From the NCBI GenBank assembly GCA_018650445.1, contig JABIFX010000131.1, positions 1-33,858 of the forward strand: 33,858 bases of DNA, given 5' to 3'. The translations under genes were made by a program, and so were the position numbers. The notes beneath the pieces were generated by a model. The model saw only the letters and a list, made by a program, of their open reading frames with translations. It made no database searches and was not told the DNA's origin. Source of the DNA: Fidelibacterota bacterium (GTDB lineage: Bacteria > Fidelibacterota > UBA8477 > JABMPR01). Positions 17,760-26,925 of the stretch are shown here, piece after piece. Numbering within the stretch: position 1 is the stretch's first letter; every line of letters starts with the position of its first letter.

Positions 17760-19277
17760 TCATCCCTGGGTTTGCTTTTCTTCCTGCCAGGTATGATCTC
17801 TCACTTCAGGATTATAGTTTGTACAGTTTTCTGGGATGATCACACCATTGACTTTGCGCCATTCCTGTAACATCCTGAGAAGTCTGGCTGATTTTTCAGG
17901 GTACTCCTCTGCTAAATTTTGACTTTCACCCCTATCATCTTTGAGGTTGTAAAGTTCCAGTTCACCCGTATCAAAAAACTCGATCAGTTTCCAGTCACCC
18001 TTCCGGATGGCCCCAGCACTCCGGCCTCCCAGGAAATGTTTTTTCTCAAGCGGATAATGCCAGTAGTGCGTATCCCGCTCAAGCGTTAGCGCTGGATTTC
18101 GCAACACCGGTACAAACGATACGCCATCAAGTTGTTGTGCAGGATCCGGCTCAACCTGTGTGAGATCAAGTACTGTTGGGTAAAAATCCAATATATTCAC
18201 AACTGCATCGCTGGTCTTATCTTCGGGAAGGGTACCTGCCCAGGAAATGATCATGGGTTCGCGAATACCACCTTCATAAAGTTGACTCTTAGCTCCTCGC
18301 AGAGGGGCATTGCTTGTGACATTATGCTCCCCACCATTATCACTGGTGAAAATGATGACCGTATCTTCCCGAATTCCCAGCTCCTCCAGTTTCTTCACGA
18401 TCATTCCCACACCATCATCAATGCTTTCGATCATGGCCGCCAAGTGAGGGTTGTGATCGATTGCCCAATGATGTAGGGGATCTCCTTCCAAGCCAGCATC
18501 TTCACACATATAACAACCGTCCCACAGACTGGGGCCAGGTGGGTGCTTTTTTCTATATTTTTCAACAAGATCTGGTCGGCCATTTAGATCTGTATGGGGA
18601 GCGAAGTGGCTCAGGTAGAGAAAAAATGGCTCCTCGACATTGCGTTCGATGAAATCCACGGCCTCGAGGTTTATGCGATCAGTCAGGTATTCATTCTCAC
18701 CTAATCGAGCTGTTTCCGTGCTAAGCCATTGAGTATCATGATCCCGATATACATAGGGAAAGAAGTTGGCACCATTGCCTACAGTCTCGATTTCGGTACA
18801 GAAAACCTCATCAAACCCATGATCTTCAGCCCTGACCTCATTCTCTGAACCGTTAGCTACATAGCCGGTGAGATGCCATTTACCAATCATACCATTGGTA
18901 TAACCAGAACGCTTAAGCATCTCAGCAATAGTGATATGGGCCGTTGACAGGGCTTCGTTCGCATCTGGGCGGAGGTAATCGTTAATGCCCACACGAGCAG
19001 GGAACTGCCCTGTTAAAACACTGGCCCTGGTTGGTGAGCAAACAGGCGCAGGAGCATAGGCCTGAGTGAATCGAATACCACGGCTGGCTAAGTTGTCCAG
19101 ATGTGGCGTTTCATTGAAATTATTGCCATAACATCCAAGCTCTGCCCAACCCAGGTCATCTGCCATGATATAGATGATGTTTGGTTTTCTGTTCTGTGGA
19201 GGCTTGCAGCCCAACATCCCTAGACTGACGGCCGTTGCTCCAAGAGCAGCATTTGTTAAAAAATCTCGTCTCTTCAT
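17760..19277 (-). CDS. S1 family sulfatase, Tat lipoprotein (tandem copy 1)
   Basis: The start was set at the ATG at 19277 (MKRRDFLTNAALG), because the duplicate copy starts at the same residue and the twin-arginine motif then sits at the very N-terminus. An in-frame ATG six codons upstream lacks a ribosome-binding site. The resulting 505-residue sulfatase has C80-S-P-T-R84, D40-D41, GKWH, APHT and SDNGGE motifs as in its neighbour, and a Tat signal ending in MLGC (C24). Substitutions relative to the neighbour cluster in the middle (around residues 140-260), the region that often shapes the substrate pocket in S1 sulfatases, so the copies may act on related but different positions. It follows the T9SS protein gene by about 55 nt and opens the enzyme half of the operon. 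Confidence 0.9.
   Translation of the reverse strand: MKRRDFLTNAALGATAVSLGMLGCKPPQNRKPNIIYIMADDLGWAELGCYGNNFNETPHLDNLASRGIRFTQAYAPAPVCSPTRASVLTGQFPARVGINDYLRPDANEALSTAHITIAEMLKRSGYTNGMIGKWHLTGYVANGSENEVRAEDHGFDEVFCTEIETVGNGANFFPYVYRDHDTQWLSTETARLGENEYLTDRINLEAVDFIERNVEEPFFLYLSHFAPHTDLNGRPDLVEKYRKKHPPGPSLWDGCYMCEDAGLEGDPLHHWAIDHNPHLAAMIESIDDGVGMIVKKLEELGIREDTVIIFTSDNGGEHNVTSNAPLRGAKSQLYEGGIREPMIISWAGTLPEDKTSDAVVNILDFYPTVLDLTQVEPDPAQQLDGVSFVPVLRNPALTLERDTHYWHYPLEKKHFLGGRSAGAIRKGDWKLIEFFDTGELELYNLKDDRGESQNLAEEYPEKSARLLRMLQEWRKVNGVIIPENCTNYNPEVRDHTWQEEKQTQG
18029..18067. repeat. 39-nt identical block shared by the tandem sulfatases (copy in first gene)
   Basis: It is identical to 16480-16518, at the corresponding codons of the duplicate sulfatase gene. 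Confidence 0.85.
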
Positions 19278-19332
19278 TGTCCTTAGATCTCCCATCGAAC
19301 CAATGAGGTCAATCCGAATCTCCGAAACCGTA

Positions 19333-21213
19333 TCATTTGATCACCACAAATCTTCCCACCTGCGTCTTACCAGTCTCACTATCCTCAGCTGTAAATAGAT
19401 ATATACCACTTGCAATAGTTAAACCCTTATCGGTTGTCAGATTCCAGTCTACTACCCCTTCATGTGGTATATCGTGATATAGAGTGGTAACCAAGTCTCC
19501 TGCCAGCGAGTAAATCTTTATTTCGGCTGGGCTCGGTACATTAACGAATTGCACGCGTCGATCGTTTTCTGACCATCGATAAACATTGGAGCTCTCTTGC
19601 TGGTTAATGATGTTTTGGAGTGGACTTGGTTCTTCCCATGGTGGCTTATAGGCAGTATAGTTTTGATCGCCCCGATAGGGGTTTGGTACTACGAAAACAT
19701 TCCCAATTGACTCTGGTACTTGGGTACCGGGGATCACTTCGACAACATTCAGTTGTAATGCGCTTGAGAGTGATGGTGCATTTGTGATGCGATCTGGTTT
19801 TGTAAAGGATGTAACTGAGTAATAATAGCGAAAATTATTTAATAGTCCCACATCTCTGTATTCAAATTCAAGACCGATATCCTGATTGATCCCATTGTCA
19901 GGCACATCATACTCTGCAAGTAAGGTCCAGGGTCCATTTGGGTTAAAACTCTTGTAGAGTCTGAAACCCTCAAATGGCTGCGGTTCTACGTCAGAATCAT
20001 GGCGATTGGTGTCCACCCACATGAGAGGATTCACTTCACCAGCACCGGCTTCCCATGTTAATAAGGCCTCATGATTACCGGATTGCACCTTCAGTGGTGG
20101 CGGTGGTGGGCTGGTAGGTAATGCAAACCCCTTTTCGATAAGCCCCTCAAGACGATACAGGTTTTCCAAAACATCATCCTGGTCTTGTCCCATTATATCG
20201 GCAACACGAAAATGAAGTGTATCGCCCACTTCCATATCAAAGGGACCGACTGCCAGGGTCATAAATGTTTTTTCCGGCATTGGTCCATAATAATTAGGTG
20301 GATCCTGTACGCCACTAGCCAGGATGTCATACCATTGCTCATCATTATGATTTGGCATCACTGTATTGTTGAGTGACCAAGTGAGTTCATGTTCATCATA
20401 TGCCTCAGGTACCCATATCTTAAAACCTGCAGGACCAAAACCATCTTCATCGTGCCCTGGTTGATCTTCTTTCCAAGCTACCTTAAGGTCATCATCGAAA
20501 TAGGAGATATCATCGTCACCAGTTTCCACCCAATCACTTGGGTCTGTTGGCTGCAATCCAATTCGTCCAAAACTGGACCAGGCAAAGAAAAGGTCATCGA
20601 TGGGTTTCTCCTTTGCAATCACATAAAACTGATAGTATTTCCACAAATTATATCCAGGAACACCCCATGAATGGGATATCAAGATCACCTCAGCTCCTAG
20701 ACTGGCTCCCTGATCTGGGTGATTGACATGGTAGTCATCGAATCGACATATAAAATCCTCGTCGGAGATACCGACATAGCCGGGCATATAGGGAATGTCA
20801 AGCTCCTGACTTCTGTATGCTACCCAGATAGTGTCCCAGGGTGCGCCAGAGGGGAAGAATTCATAGCCCCAATAGTTGCTCAGGTCAGACCATTCTTCAC
20901 CACAGGTATACACTTTCTGATGGTTAACAATACCTCCCAGATACATAGAATTGCGCCCCCCAGTTGTGGGAGCCAATTCAGCGATCTTTGCAAGGGAGTT
21001 GTCCAAGTTCTCGATCTCAAATCCAACAGGTTTGCCCATGTACCCTAAATTTGACACCAAGCCACCAGGACCAATTCTGTGTATCTTAATTGATATTGAT
21101 AATTGAGAGGGATCAGCAGGAAACAGATCTGCCCATGAGGTGGATACCAGGAGCAAATAACAGACAAGGTGTCCCAAGGGCCAAAAGATTTTTATGTTAC
21201 TTTTTTTCCCCAA
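19333..21213 (-). CDS. T9SS-sorted surface protein with Fn3-like domain (paralogue B)
   Basis: This is a 626-residue secreted protein with an N-terminal signal (FWPLGHLVCYLLLVSTSWA). Residues about 35-360 form a large beta-rich domain of unknown fold with many Trp, Tyr and Asp. A Pro-rich linker (SPPPPPLK) leads to an Fn3-like domain at about 375-490. The C-terminal 120 residues are a type IX sorting domain containing VVPNPYRGD and ending in GRFVVIK. It should be exported through the outer membrane and attached to the surface. It is a full-length paralogue of the protein at 22270-24087; the two flank a PorV-like gene. No ATG fits, and the chosen start is a TTG ten bases after AGGTGG, so the start is less sure. 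A glycan-binding role is inferred only from context. Confidence 0.8.
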   Translation of the reverse strand: MGKKSNIKIFWPLGHLVCYLLLVSTSWADLFPADPSQLSISIKIHRIGPGGLVSNLGYMGKPVGFEIENLDNSLAKIAELAPTTGGRNSMYLGGIVNHQKVYTCGEEWSDLSNYWGYEFFPSGAPWDTIWVAYRSQELDIPYMPGYVGISDEDFICRFDDYHVNHPDQGASLGAEVILISHSWGVPGYNLWKYYQFYVIAKEKPIDDLFFAWSSFGRIGLQPTDPSDWVETGDDDISYFDDDLKVAWKEDQPGHDEDGFGPAGFKIWVPEAYDEHELTWSLNNTVMPNHNDEQWYDILASGVQDPPNYYGPMPEKTFMTLAVGPFDMEVGDTLHFRVADIMGQDQDDVLENLYRLEGLIEKGFALPTSPPPPPLKVQSGNHEALLTWEAGAGEVNPLMWVDTNRHDSDVEPQPFEGFRLYKSFNPNGPWTLLAEYDVPDNGINQDIGLEFEYRDVGLLNNFRYYYSVTSFTKPDRITNAPSLSSALQLNVVEVIPGTQVPESIGNVFVVPNPYRGDQNYTAYKPPWEEPSPLQNIINQQESSNVYRWSENDRRVQFVNVPSPAEIKIYSLAGDLVTTLYHDIPHEGVVDWNLTTDKGLTIASGIYLFTAEDSETGKTQVGRFVVIK

Positions 21214-21251
21214 TGTTGATGAACCACCTGTCTTGGAAATGTCAATATGGT

Positions 21252-22175
21252 TTAAAAGCCGATGCCTAAGGCATATCTGTGTGCACCACCTAGATCATTA
21301 AAATCACTATAGGAATAATCAAAACGGAATCCCATCCCGGACGCGAATGTGTAAGCCAATCCCCCACCAAAGGCAAAACGTGCTACCTGATGGCCAAAAT
21401 TTGTTCCTGCTCGGAGAAAGAGAATATCTGATAGATTGAGTTCTGCTCCACCTTGTCCCAGCGGTGCACCATCGTTGGGTTTTTTGAGCGTCCCACTTAA
21501 TTTTAGTTTGAGATTTTCTCGTTCGATGGCATTCACACTACTCCCAATGGTGAACAGCGTTGGCATGGGATATTCTTCGTTGACAAAGGTTAGACTTTGC
21601 CCAAAATTAAGGATAGCAAAGGCCAGGCGCCAATCACGAATTCCAGTATTATAATCAGTGGATATATCTATTGTATATCCTCTCTCCGAAAAATCACTAT
21701 ACAAGGACAAATAGATATAATTTAGCGTACCGCCAAAGCTTACATGATCAGTCAGTCGTCTGGCGTATGACAATCCTGCCCTTACATTTCCAGCAAAAAA
21801 GGTTTCACCAGTGCCATCTGGCTGGAGAGGCGTTCTCACCTTCATCTCCGGTGTGTACAAGGTGGTGACACTCAGACCGAAAGCACCCAACATTCCAAAA
21901 TTCTTGGCTATGGCCATGTAATCATGATTGATACCTGCAAACCACACGTTATGATTGAAGACAGCATCTACTTTCTCCAGGTTTGCGATTACAGCAGGAT
22001 TATAAACCAGTCCTTCCGCACCCTCAACAGCCGCATTGTAAGCACCAGCCATACCTGCACCTCTAGCAGATATGTCGATTTTCAGGAACTGCGCGGATGT
22101 ACTCCCCGGTCTATCATATTGGGCAAATAGAAAAAGTACCCAAATCAGAATGAGGAATATCTGTTTTCTAATCAT
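21252..22175 (-). CDS. PorV/PorQ-like outer-membrane beta-barrel
   Basis: The start was set at the ATG at 22175, seven bases after GGAG and at the beginning of the signal sequence (MIRKQIFLILIWVLFLFA); an upstream in-frame TTG would add 15 polar residues. The 307-residue protein has the PorV/PorQ (UPF0164-type) pattern: ISARGAGMAGAYNAAV, then GLVYNPAVIANL, then alternating beta strands with aromatic girdles up to the C-terminal ALGIGF. In T9SS bacteria PorV shuttles cargo from the translocon to the attachment complex. This copy sits between two T9SS-sorted paralogues (19333-21213 and 22270-24087), so it may be a dedicated partner for them. The alternative is a FadL-like small-molecule channel. 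Family confidence is good; the dedicated role is inference. Confidence 0.75.
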   Translation of the reverse strand: MIRKQIFLILIWVLFLFAQYDRPGSTSAQFLKIDISARGAGMAGAYNAAVEGAEGLVYNPAVIANLEKVDAVFNHNVWFAGINHDYMAIAKNFGMLGAFGLSVTTLYTPEMKVRTPLQPDGTGETFFAGNVRAGLSYARRLTDHVSFGGTLNYIYLSLYSDFSERGYTIDISTDYNTGIRDWRLAFAILNFGQSLTFVNEEYPMPTLFTIGSSVNAIERENLKLKLSGTLKKPNDGAPLGQGGAELNLSDILFLRAGTNFGHQVARFAFGGGLAYTFASGMGFRFDYSYSDFNDLGGAHRYALGIGF

Positions 22176-22196
22176 GCCTTTGCTCCCATTGCACTT

Positions 22197-22235
22197 GATG
22201 TCTGGGGATTGTTTTTCCAATCACAACCTGACATC
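22197..22235 (-). other. Imperfect intercistronic hairpin before the PorV-like gene
   Basis: GATGTC (22197-22202) pairs with GACATC (22230-22235), and inside it GATTG (22207-22211) pairs with CAATC (22218-22222), leaving an internal loop. It lies in the 94-nt gap just upstream of the PorV-like gene's ribosome-binding site. It could be an RNA-processing or translation-control element. The fold is by eye only. Confidence 0.35.
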
Positions 22236-22269
22236 GCTTGTATCTAATAGTTAAGTCCAATTATTTTAC

Positions 22270-24087
22270 CTATTTAACGACCACAAATCGACCGACCTGA
22301 ACCTTGCCATTCCTTGAATCTCGGACAGAAAACAAATATATTCCACTGGCAATTGTCTGTCCCCCAGCTGAGGTCAGGTTCCAATCTTCAAAACCATTTA
22401 TTGGGTTATCATGCGCCAGTGTATTTACCAGATCCCCTGCGATTGTATATATTTTGATTTCGCATTGATCAGGCAGGTTAATGAATTGTATCCGCCTGTC
22501 CTGCTCTAACCAACGTCCCGTCTCACCAATAATCTCCCAGGGTGGTTTATAGCTACTGTAACTGGCATCGCCTCTATAAGGATTAGGCACTACAGCCACT
22601 TGCCCTACAGTTTCAGGTGGCGCCGTTCCTGGGGACACCCTTTTTGCATTGGCAGCCTTGCTTGATTCCTGACTTGGGAAGGCGATCACCGTATCTGGTT
22701 TGCTGAAAGCGGTGACAGTATAAAAATACTCTAAATTGTTCACCAGACCCTCATCAACAAAGGAATACTCAATCCCTGAATCTGTGAAAAATCCATTGTT
22801 TGCGATATCATATTCCCTGAGCAAGGTCCAAGGTCCGCCAAGACCCTGAGTACTTTTATACAGGCGATATCCCTCAAATGGTACATCCATTTCATCAAAT
22901 CTGAAAGGATCTGTATATGTTTCAGGATCTGTGGTTGTGGGCTCCCAAGAAATGGTCACTGAATGATTCCCTGGAGTGACCACAATATCTGGATCTGGTG
23001 GTGGTGAAGGCGTTTGAAAGTTATTGTCACGTAGTCCAATGAGTCGGTCGGCATTTTTTAAAAAGTTTTCCATCCCATCGCCAAATATTTCTCCAACCAT
23101 AAAATGAAGTGTATCACCCACGGGAATATCTACAGGACCAAAGGAGAGACGAAAATGTCCCGGGTTTCCCCGACCGTCACCATCCATGCTCGGCGGATCT
23201 ATGATGCCGCTGGTGGTGAAGTCATACTCCTGCTCATCGTAATGACTGACTTGATCAAAATTGTTGAAAGTCCAGATATAATCTTCCGGGTCATCACCCT
23301 GGGGTGGAAAAACGATATAACCACAGGGTCCCGGCATATCATCATCATTCCCAGGCTGATCTTCCACAATTCCCATGTATCGGGTCTCATCGTAGTATAC
23401 CAGATTGTCCGGAAATGCTGGCTTGCCAGCAGGATTCAGAGAAATTTCACCATACCAGGCAGGATAAACATCTGTCAGATCATATCTCGTTGGGATAACG
23501 AAGAATTCAAAGAGAATCATCTCGTCGAAGGGATAGGATGCCCAAGCATGACTAATCTGAATGACATCTACATACAATGGAGCAAGCTGGTCCTCAAGAT
23601 CGAGAATATAATCTGAGTATCGGCAAATGAGTGCTTGATCAGACCAGGCAGTATAATTGGGTAAGTATGGGATATCAGCAGTTTGACCCCTTCTCAGTGT
23701 CCAGACGGAATCATAAGGTGCATCAGTTGGGAAAAATTCATAGGCACAGTTGGTGCTTTGTCGACTCCATGCGGTGGAAACGCTAAACAGTTTCTGGCCA
23801 TTTACCTTTCCTGGGAGCAGTAGTCCACCTCCATACAGATAACTATTATTACTACCTATAGGGTACTCACATTTACGTTGTGGACCATACGTTGTATAGC
23901 AGTGATACCCGAGATACCCTAAATTTGTCACAACCTGCCAGACATTACCAACATCATGAAAGGCATGGTCCAGCGTCAGTGCTTCACCAGAGGGTGGAAA
24001 ATCATCAGCCTGTAGCGGGACCAATGCCCATATCAGGAGGAGAGACAAACATCGGGTCCAAAATATCCTGGTAGAATTTTTATTCAT
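22270..24087 (-). CDS. T9SS-sorted surface protein with Fn3-like domain (paralogue A)
   Basis: The 605-residue protein has the same design as the one at 19333-21213: a signal peptide (FWTRCLSLLLIWALVPLQA), a beta-rich domain to about 365, a Pro-rich linker (SPPPDPDI), an Fn3-like domain with the shared FEGYRLYKS and GPWTLLREYDI stretches, and a T9SS sorting domain containing VVPNPYRGD and ending in GRFVVVK. Shared motifs include YEFFPTDAPYDSVW, DIPYLPNY, EDQPGND and GDTLHF. The ATG follows GGAG by eight bases. It begins 19 nt after the TonB receptor gene, a position where many Bacteroidota have susD, but nothing in it resembles the helical TPR fold of SusD. It could be the ligand-capture partner of the receptor. 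The N-terminal domain is not recognised. Confidence 0.8.
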   Translation of the reverse strand: MNKNSTRIFWTRCLSLLLIWALVPLQADDFPPSGEALTLDHAFHDVGNVWQVVTNLGYLGYHCYTTYGPQRKCEYPIGSNNSYLYGGGLLLPGKVNGQKLFSVSTAWSRQSTNCAYEFFPTDAPYDSVWTLRRGQTADIPYLPNYTAWSDQALICRYSDYILDLEDQLAPLYVDVIQISHAWASYPFDEMILFEFFVIPTRYDLTDVYPAWYGEISLNPAGKPAFPDNLVYYDETRYMGIVEDQPGNDDDMPGPCGYIVFPPQGDDPEDYIWTFNNFDQVSHYDEQEYDFTTSGIIDPPSMDGDGRGNPGHFRLSFGPVDIPVGDTLHFMVGEIFGDGMENFLKNADRLIGLRDNNFQTPSPPPDPDIVVTPGNHSVTISWEPTTTDPETYTDPFRFDEMDVPFEGYRLYKSTQGLGGPWTLLREYDIANNGFFTDSGIEYSFVDEGLVNNLEYFYTVTAFSKPDTVIAFPSQESSKAANAKRVSPGTAPPETVGQVAVVPNPYRGDASYSSYKPPWEIIGETGRWLEQDRRIQFINLPDQCEIKIYTIAGDLVNTLAHDNPINGFEDWNLTSAGGQTIASGIYLFSVRDSRNGKVQVGRFVVVK

Positions 24088-24106
24088 AATAGCTGCTCCA
24101 AATTCC

Positions 24107-26908
24107 CTAGAGATTTACTCTAAGACCAAAAATGGCGTGAAGCGGATCGGCTACCTGCCAAGGATTACGTTGTAGAATCATATCTCGCCAGGAAAAGAGC
24201 CGCTGTGAGTCATCGATAGTATCACCATACTGATAGGGTTGTCCTGTCCAGCGGTTAACCACCTGGGCATTGGAGAAATTCAGAACATTATAGACATCTG
24301 CAAATACACCACAATGTAACCCCAGGATTTGGAAAGATTTTTGTGCTCTGATATCCATACTATATGTCCAGGGCAATTCCTCAGAGTTCTGTAAAAGCAT
24401 GTTTTCTATTGGATCATAAGTTCCTGGTGTGTAGGGGGTACCGGATGCTATCCTGCCTAGTGTTGTGACTGACCAGTCATCAGGCAATTTGAGACCAAAG
24501 ACATTCATTGATTTTCCCCTGGGGGATCTCAAAGAAAATGTAGCGGCGATCTGATGTCGGCGATCCCAGCCCAATCGACGTTCACGAATAGGATTTGGAA
24601 TACCCGTCTTCGAGTTAATGTATTCCTCAAAACTACTTGATGAGTACCCCGTAGCCCACTGTATCGTGTAGGATACATTCCCCGATGTGAAATTTGAAAA
24701 TCGTTTGTTGAACTCAAATTCCATACCCCTCGAGCGAGCATACCCCTTATTGTCATACAAGGATACAGGTAGCCCAAGGTTGGCGATTAATTGTTGTGTT
24801 CCAATCTGTTTGGAGATATCACGCTGATAAGATTTGATATCCAGGGCGAAGTTTTGACCAAACTGGTGAGTAAAACCAAACTCATATAGAATTGTGGATT
24901 CGTAATCCAGACCGGGGTTACCAGTGAAACCTCCCGTATAAGGATCGCGGTAGTAATAGTGAAGCTCAGGGAGTTGGTTAAAATGTCCATATGAGAAGAA
25001 CAGAACGGTAATCTCAGAGATGGGGAAAGAAATACCAAACCGAGGACTCAGTTTAAAATTAACTTTGTCCCAATCTGCTTCAAGCCCTGTGGCATCTTCC
25101 CACTTTTTCTGCCAGGTATCAATCATGACCGTTTCGCCTTTGCTAAAGAAATCTAGACGAACCCCAGCATTCACGATGAGAGCTTCAAGCTCTATCTTAT
25201 CTTCAAGGTATGCCCCACCGATAATAGGATAGGAATCAAACACCCAGCGTGTGCGACCATATTCCTGGTAAGGACCAGGGGGTGGATCAACAGCATCTTC
25301 ACCCAAAATCACATGTTCACCATAGTTGGATAGAAAATATCCACCATCCTGAATGTCTACATATTGAATATCATTATACTGGGCCTGGATACCCGCTTTC
25401 AAGTAGTGGGCTTTGTGTACCTGTGAGCGGAAGTCAAATTTGAATGTATAGGTCTTAGTTAAGTCATCCCTCCAGATATCTTGATAACCTTCATTGGTAA
25501 AAAAGCCTGTGGTTGGATCAACAACTGGTTGAGCAAGTCCTGTGTAGGATGTATCGACATAGAAGGTATCCAGCTCTGGATCTGGTATTTCATCATACGT
25601 CCATTGCCAGTAGTCTGACAATTGAGTGCTCCCGTCAAGAGAAGCTTTATAACCAACTTCAAGATATCCAAGGTTCAAATTATAGAAGGTATTCTGGGAA
25701 ACAAAATGATTCACCTTCAAGCCATATTTAAGTGCTCTTCTCTCATATTGGGCGGTGTTATCAGGATTAAGAATCCATTGCCAATCAAAATTTGTCCACT
25801 TCTTAAATGTCCCGCTATAACTACCTGTTACTTTGAATTTAGGCGAGATATTCCAGTCCACCTTTGAATTGAGGTGCATTTCATTGTCCTGGCGTTGGTA
25901 GATCTCAGGATTTTCAAACAGCAGTTCTCTTGTGCGTCCGTTATTGAGACGGGTGTCATTTAAATTCACATTTCCAGAAGCGAAATAGAACAATTCTCCT
26001 GGGAGTGGGAGGCGTGCTAATTTGATCAATTTCTCCACAACGCTCAGCGGACCTCCAATATTGAATGATACATAATCATTGTTAAATGATTTCCCTAGAA
26101 TTCCTGTCCTATCAGATTTGTATTCCATGCTCCCATTTTTGGCAATCCCGCCTGAACGTGTTGTAATATTCACAACTCCTGATTGTGCCTGGCCATATTC
26201 TGCACTGAATGCTCCAGTAAGCAATTCGATCTGTTCCACCTCCTGAATGTTCAGGTTTAGCACATCTCGACCACCATAAAGAGGATGCGTTACCGGCATG
26301 CCATCTACCATATAGAGGATTTCCCCACCTCGACCTCCTCTGATATGGACGTTTTTCAAACTTTCATCTCTTAGCTGTAATTGACCGGCACCTTCACCAA
26401 CATTAATGCGCTGGGGAACATTGTCCACAATGGCACCAGAGTGCATACTGAAAACATCTGATACCGAATTCATACCTGGTGAATTTTCGAGGTCCGCTCT
26501 TTCTGTCACACGGCGGGTAGATGTGATGTCCTTTTGTATCATCTTCCGTTCCGCAGTCACCTCCAGTGTGGGCATTTCAATGGAATTGGGTTCCATTTCA
26601 ATGTCAAATTCACTGGTCAGGTCTGCTCGAACAAACACATCTTTAACGGTTATGGGATGATATCCAATATAGGAAATCTTTAGATTGTAGCGTCCGGGTT
26701 TGACATTAATGATGAAATAATAGCCACTTGCATCTGTGCTTGTGCCCGCCTGTGTATTCTCCAGAAACAGATTTGCTCCAATGAGAGGCTCCCCTGTGGT
26801 CTTATCAATGACTGAGCCCTTAATCTTGCCTGTGTTTGCAGCTACAAGAAAAAGAGGGAGGACAATAATGAATGCACCAACGATATATTTCAGCTTATTT
26901 TTGATCAT
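24107..26908 (-). CDS. TonB-dependent outer-membrane receptor
   Basis: This is a 933-residue SusC-like or TonB-dependent transporter that would import oligosaccharides with energy from TonB-ExbBD. In order: a signal peptide (IVGAFIIVLPLFLVAA); a carboxypeptidase-regulatory-like beta domain at about 22-110 (GSVIDKTTGEPLIGANL, YYFIINVKPGRYNLKISYIG); a plug at about 125-255 with VHIRGGRGGEILYMVDGMPV and GAFSAEYGQAQSGVVNITTRSGG; then a barrel of about 670 residues ending in FGLRVNL. Of three clustered in-frame ATGs, the one at 26908 is six bases after AGGGG and was chosen; the first (26926) overlaps the preceding stop. No SusD follows. Its partners are probably the adjacent lipoproteins and T9SS proteins. 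The cargo is inferred from the operon, not from the receptor. Confidence 0.92.
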   Translation of the reverse strand: MIKNKLKYIVGAFIIVLPLFLVAANTGKIKGSVIDKTTGEPLIGANLFLENTQAGTSTDASGYYFIINVKPGRYNLKISYIGYHPITVKDVFVRADLTSEFDIEMEPNSIEMPTLEVTAERKMIQKDITSTRRVTERADLENSPGMNSVSDVFSMHSGAIVDNVPQRINVGEGAGQLQLRDESLKNVHIRGGRGGEILYMVDGMPVTHPLYGGRDVLNLNIQEVEQIELLTGAFSAEYGQAQSGVVNITTRSGGIAKNGSMEYKSDRTGILGKSFNNDYVSFNIGGPLSVVEKLIKLARLPLPGELFYFASGNVNLNDTRLNNGRTRELLFENPEIYQRQDNEMHLNSKVDWNISPKFKVTGSYSGTFKKWTNFDWQWILNPDNTAQYERRALKYGLKVNHFVSQNTFYNLNLGYLEVGYKASLDGSTQLSDYWQWTYDEIPDPELDTFYVDTSYTGLAQPVVDPTTGFFTNEGYQDIWRDDLTKTYTFKFDFRSQVHKAHYLKAGIQAQYNDIQYVDIQDGGYFLSNYGEHVILGEDAVDPPPGPYQEYGRTRWVFDSYPIIGGAYLEDKIELEALIVNAGVRLDFFSKGETVMIDTWQKKWEDATGLEADWDKVNFKLSPRFGISFPISEITVLFFSYGHFNQLPELHYYYRDPYTGGFTGNPGLDYESTILYEFGFTHQFGQNFALDIKSYQRDISKQIGTQQLIANLGLPVSLYDNKGYARSRGMEFEFNKRFSNFTSGNVSYTIQWATGYSSSSFEEYINSKTGIPNPIRERRLGWDRRHQIAATFSLRSPRGKSMNVFGLKLPDDWSVTTLGRIASGTPYTPGTYDPIENMLLQNSEELPWTYSMDIRAQKSFQILGLHCGVFADVYNVLNFSNAQVVNRWTGQPYQYGDTIDDSQRLFSWRDMILQRNPWQVADPLHAIFGLRVNL

Positions 26909-26925
26909 ATTCATCCCCTGATCCA

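Noticed and set aside
20085..20115. Low-complexity tract of GGTGG units
   Set aside because: It encodes the Pro-rich linker SPPPPPLK between two domains of the T9SS protein and is not an independent DNA repeat.
23104..23616. A 170-codon plus-strand open frame opposite T9SS paralogue A
   Set aside because: It is opposite a gene supported by a paralogue and a sorting domain, with no independent signal of coding.
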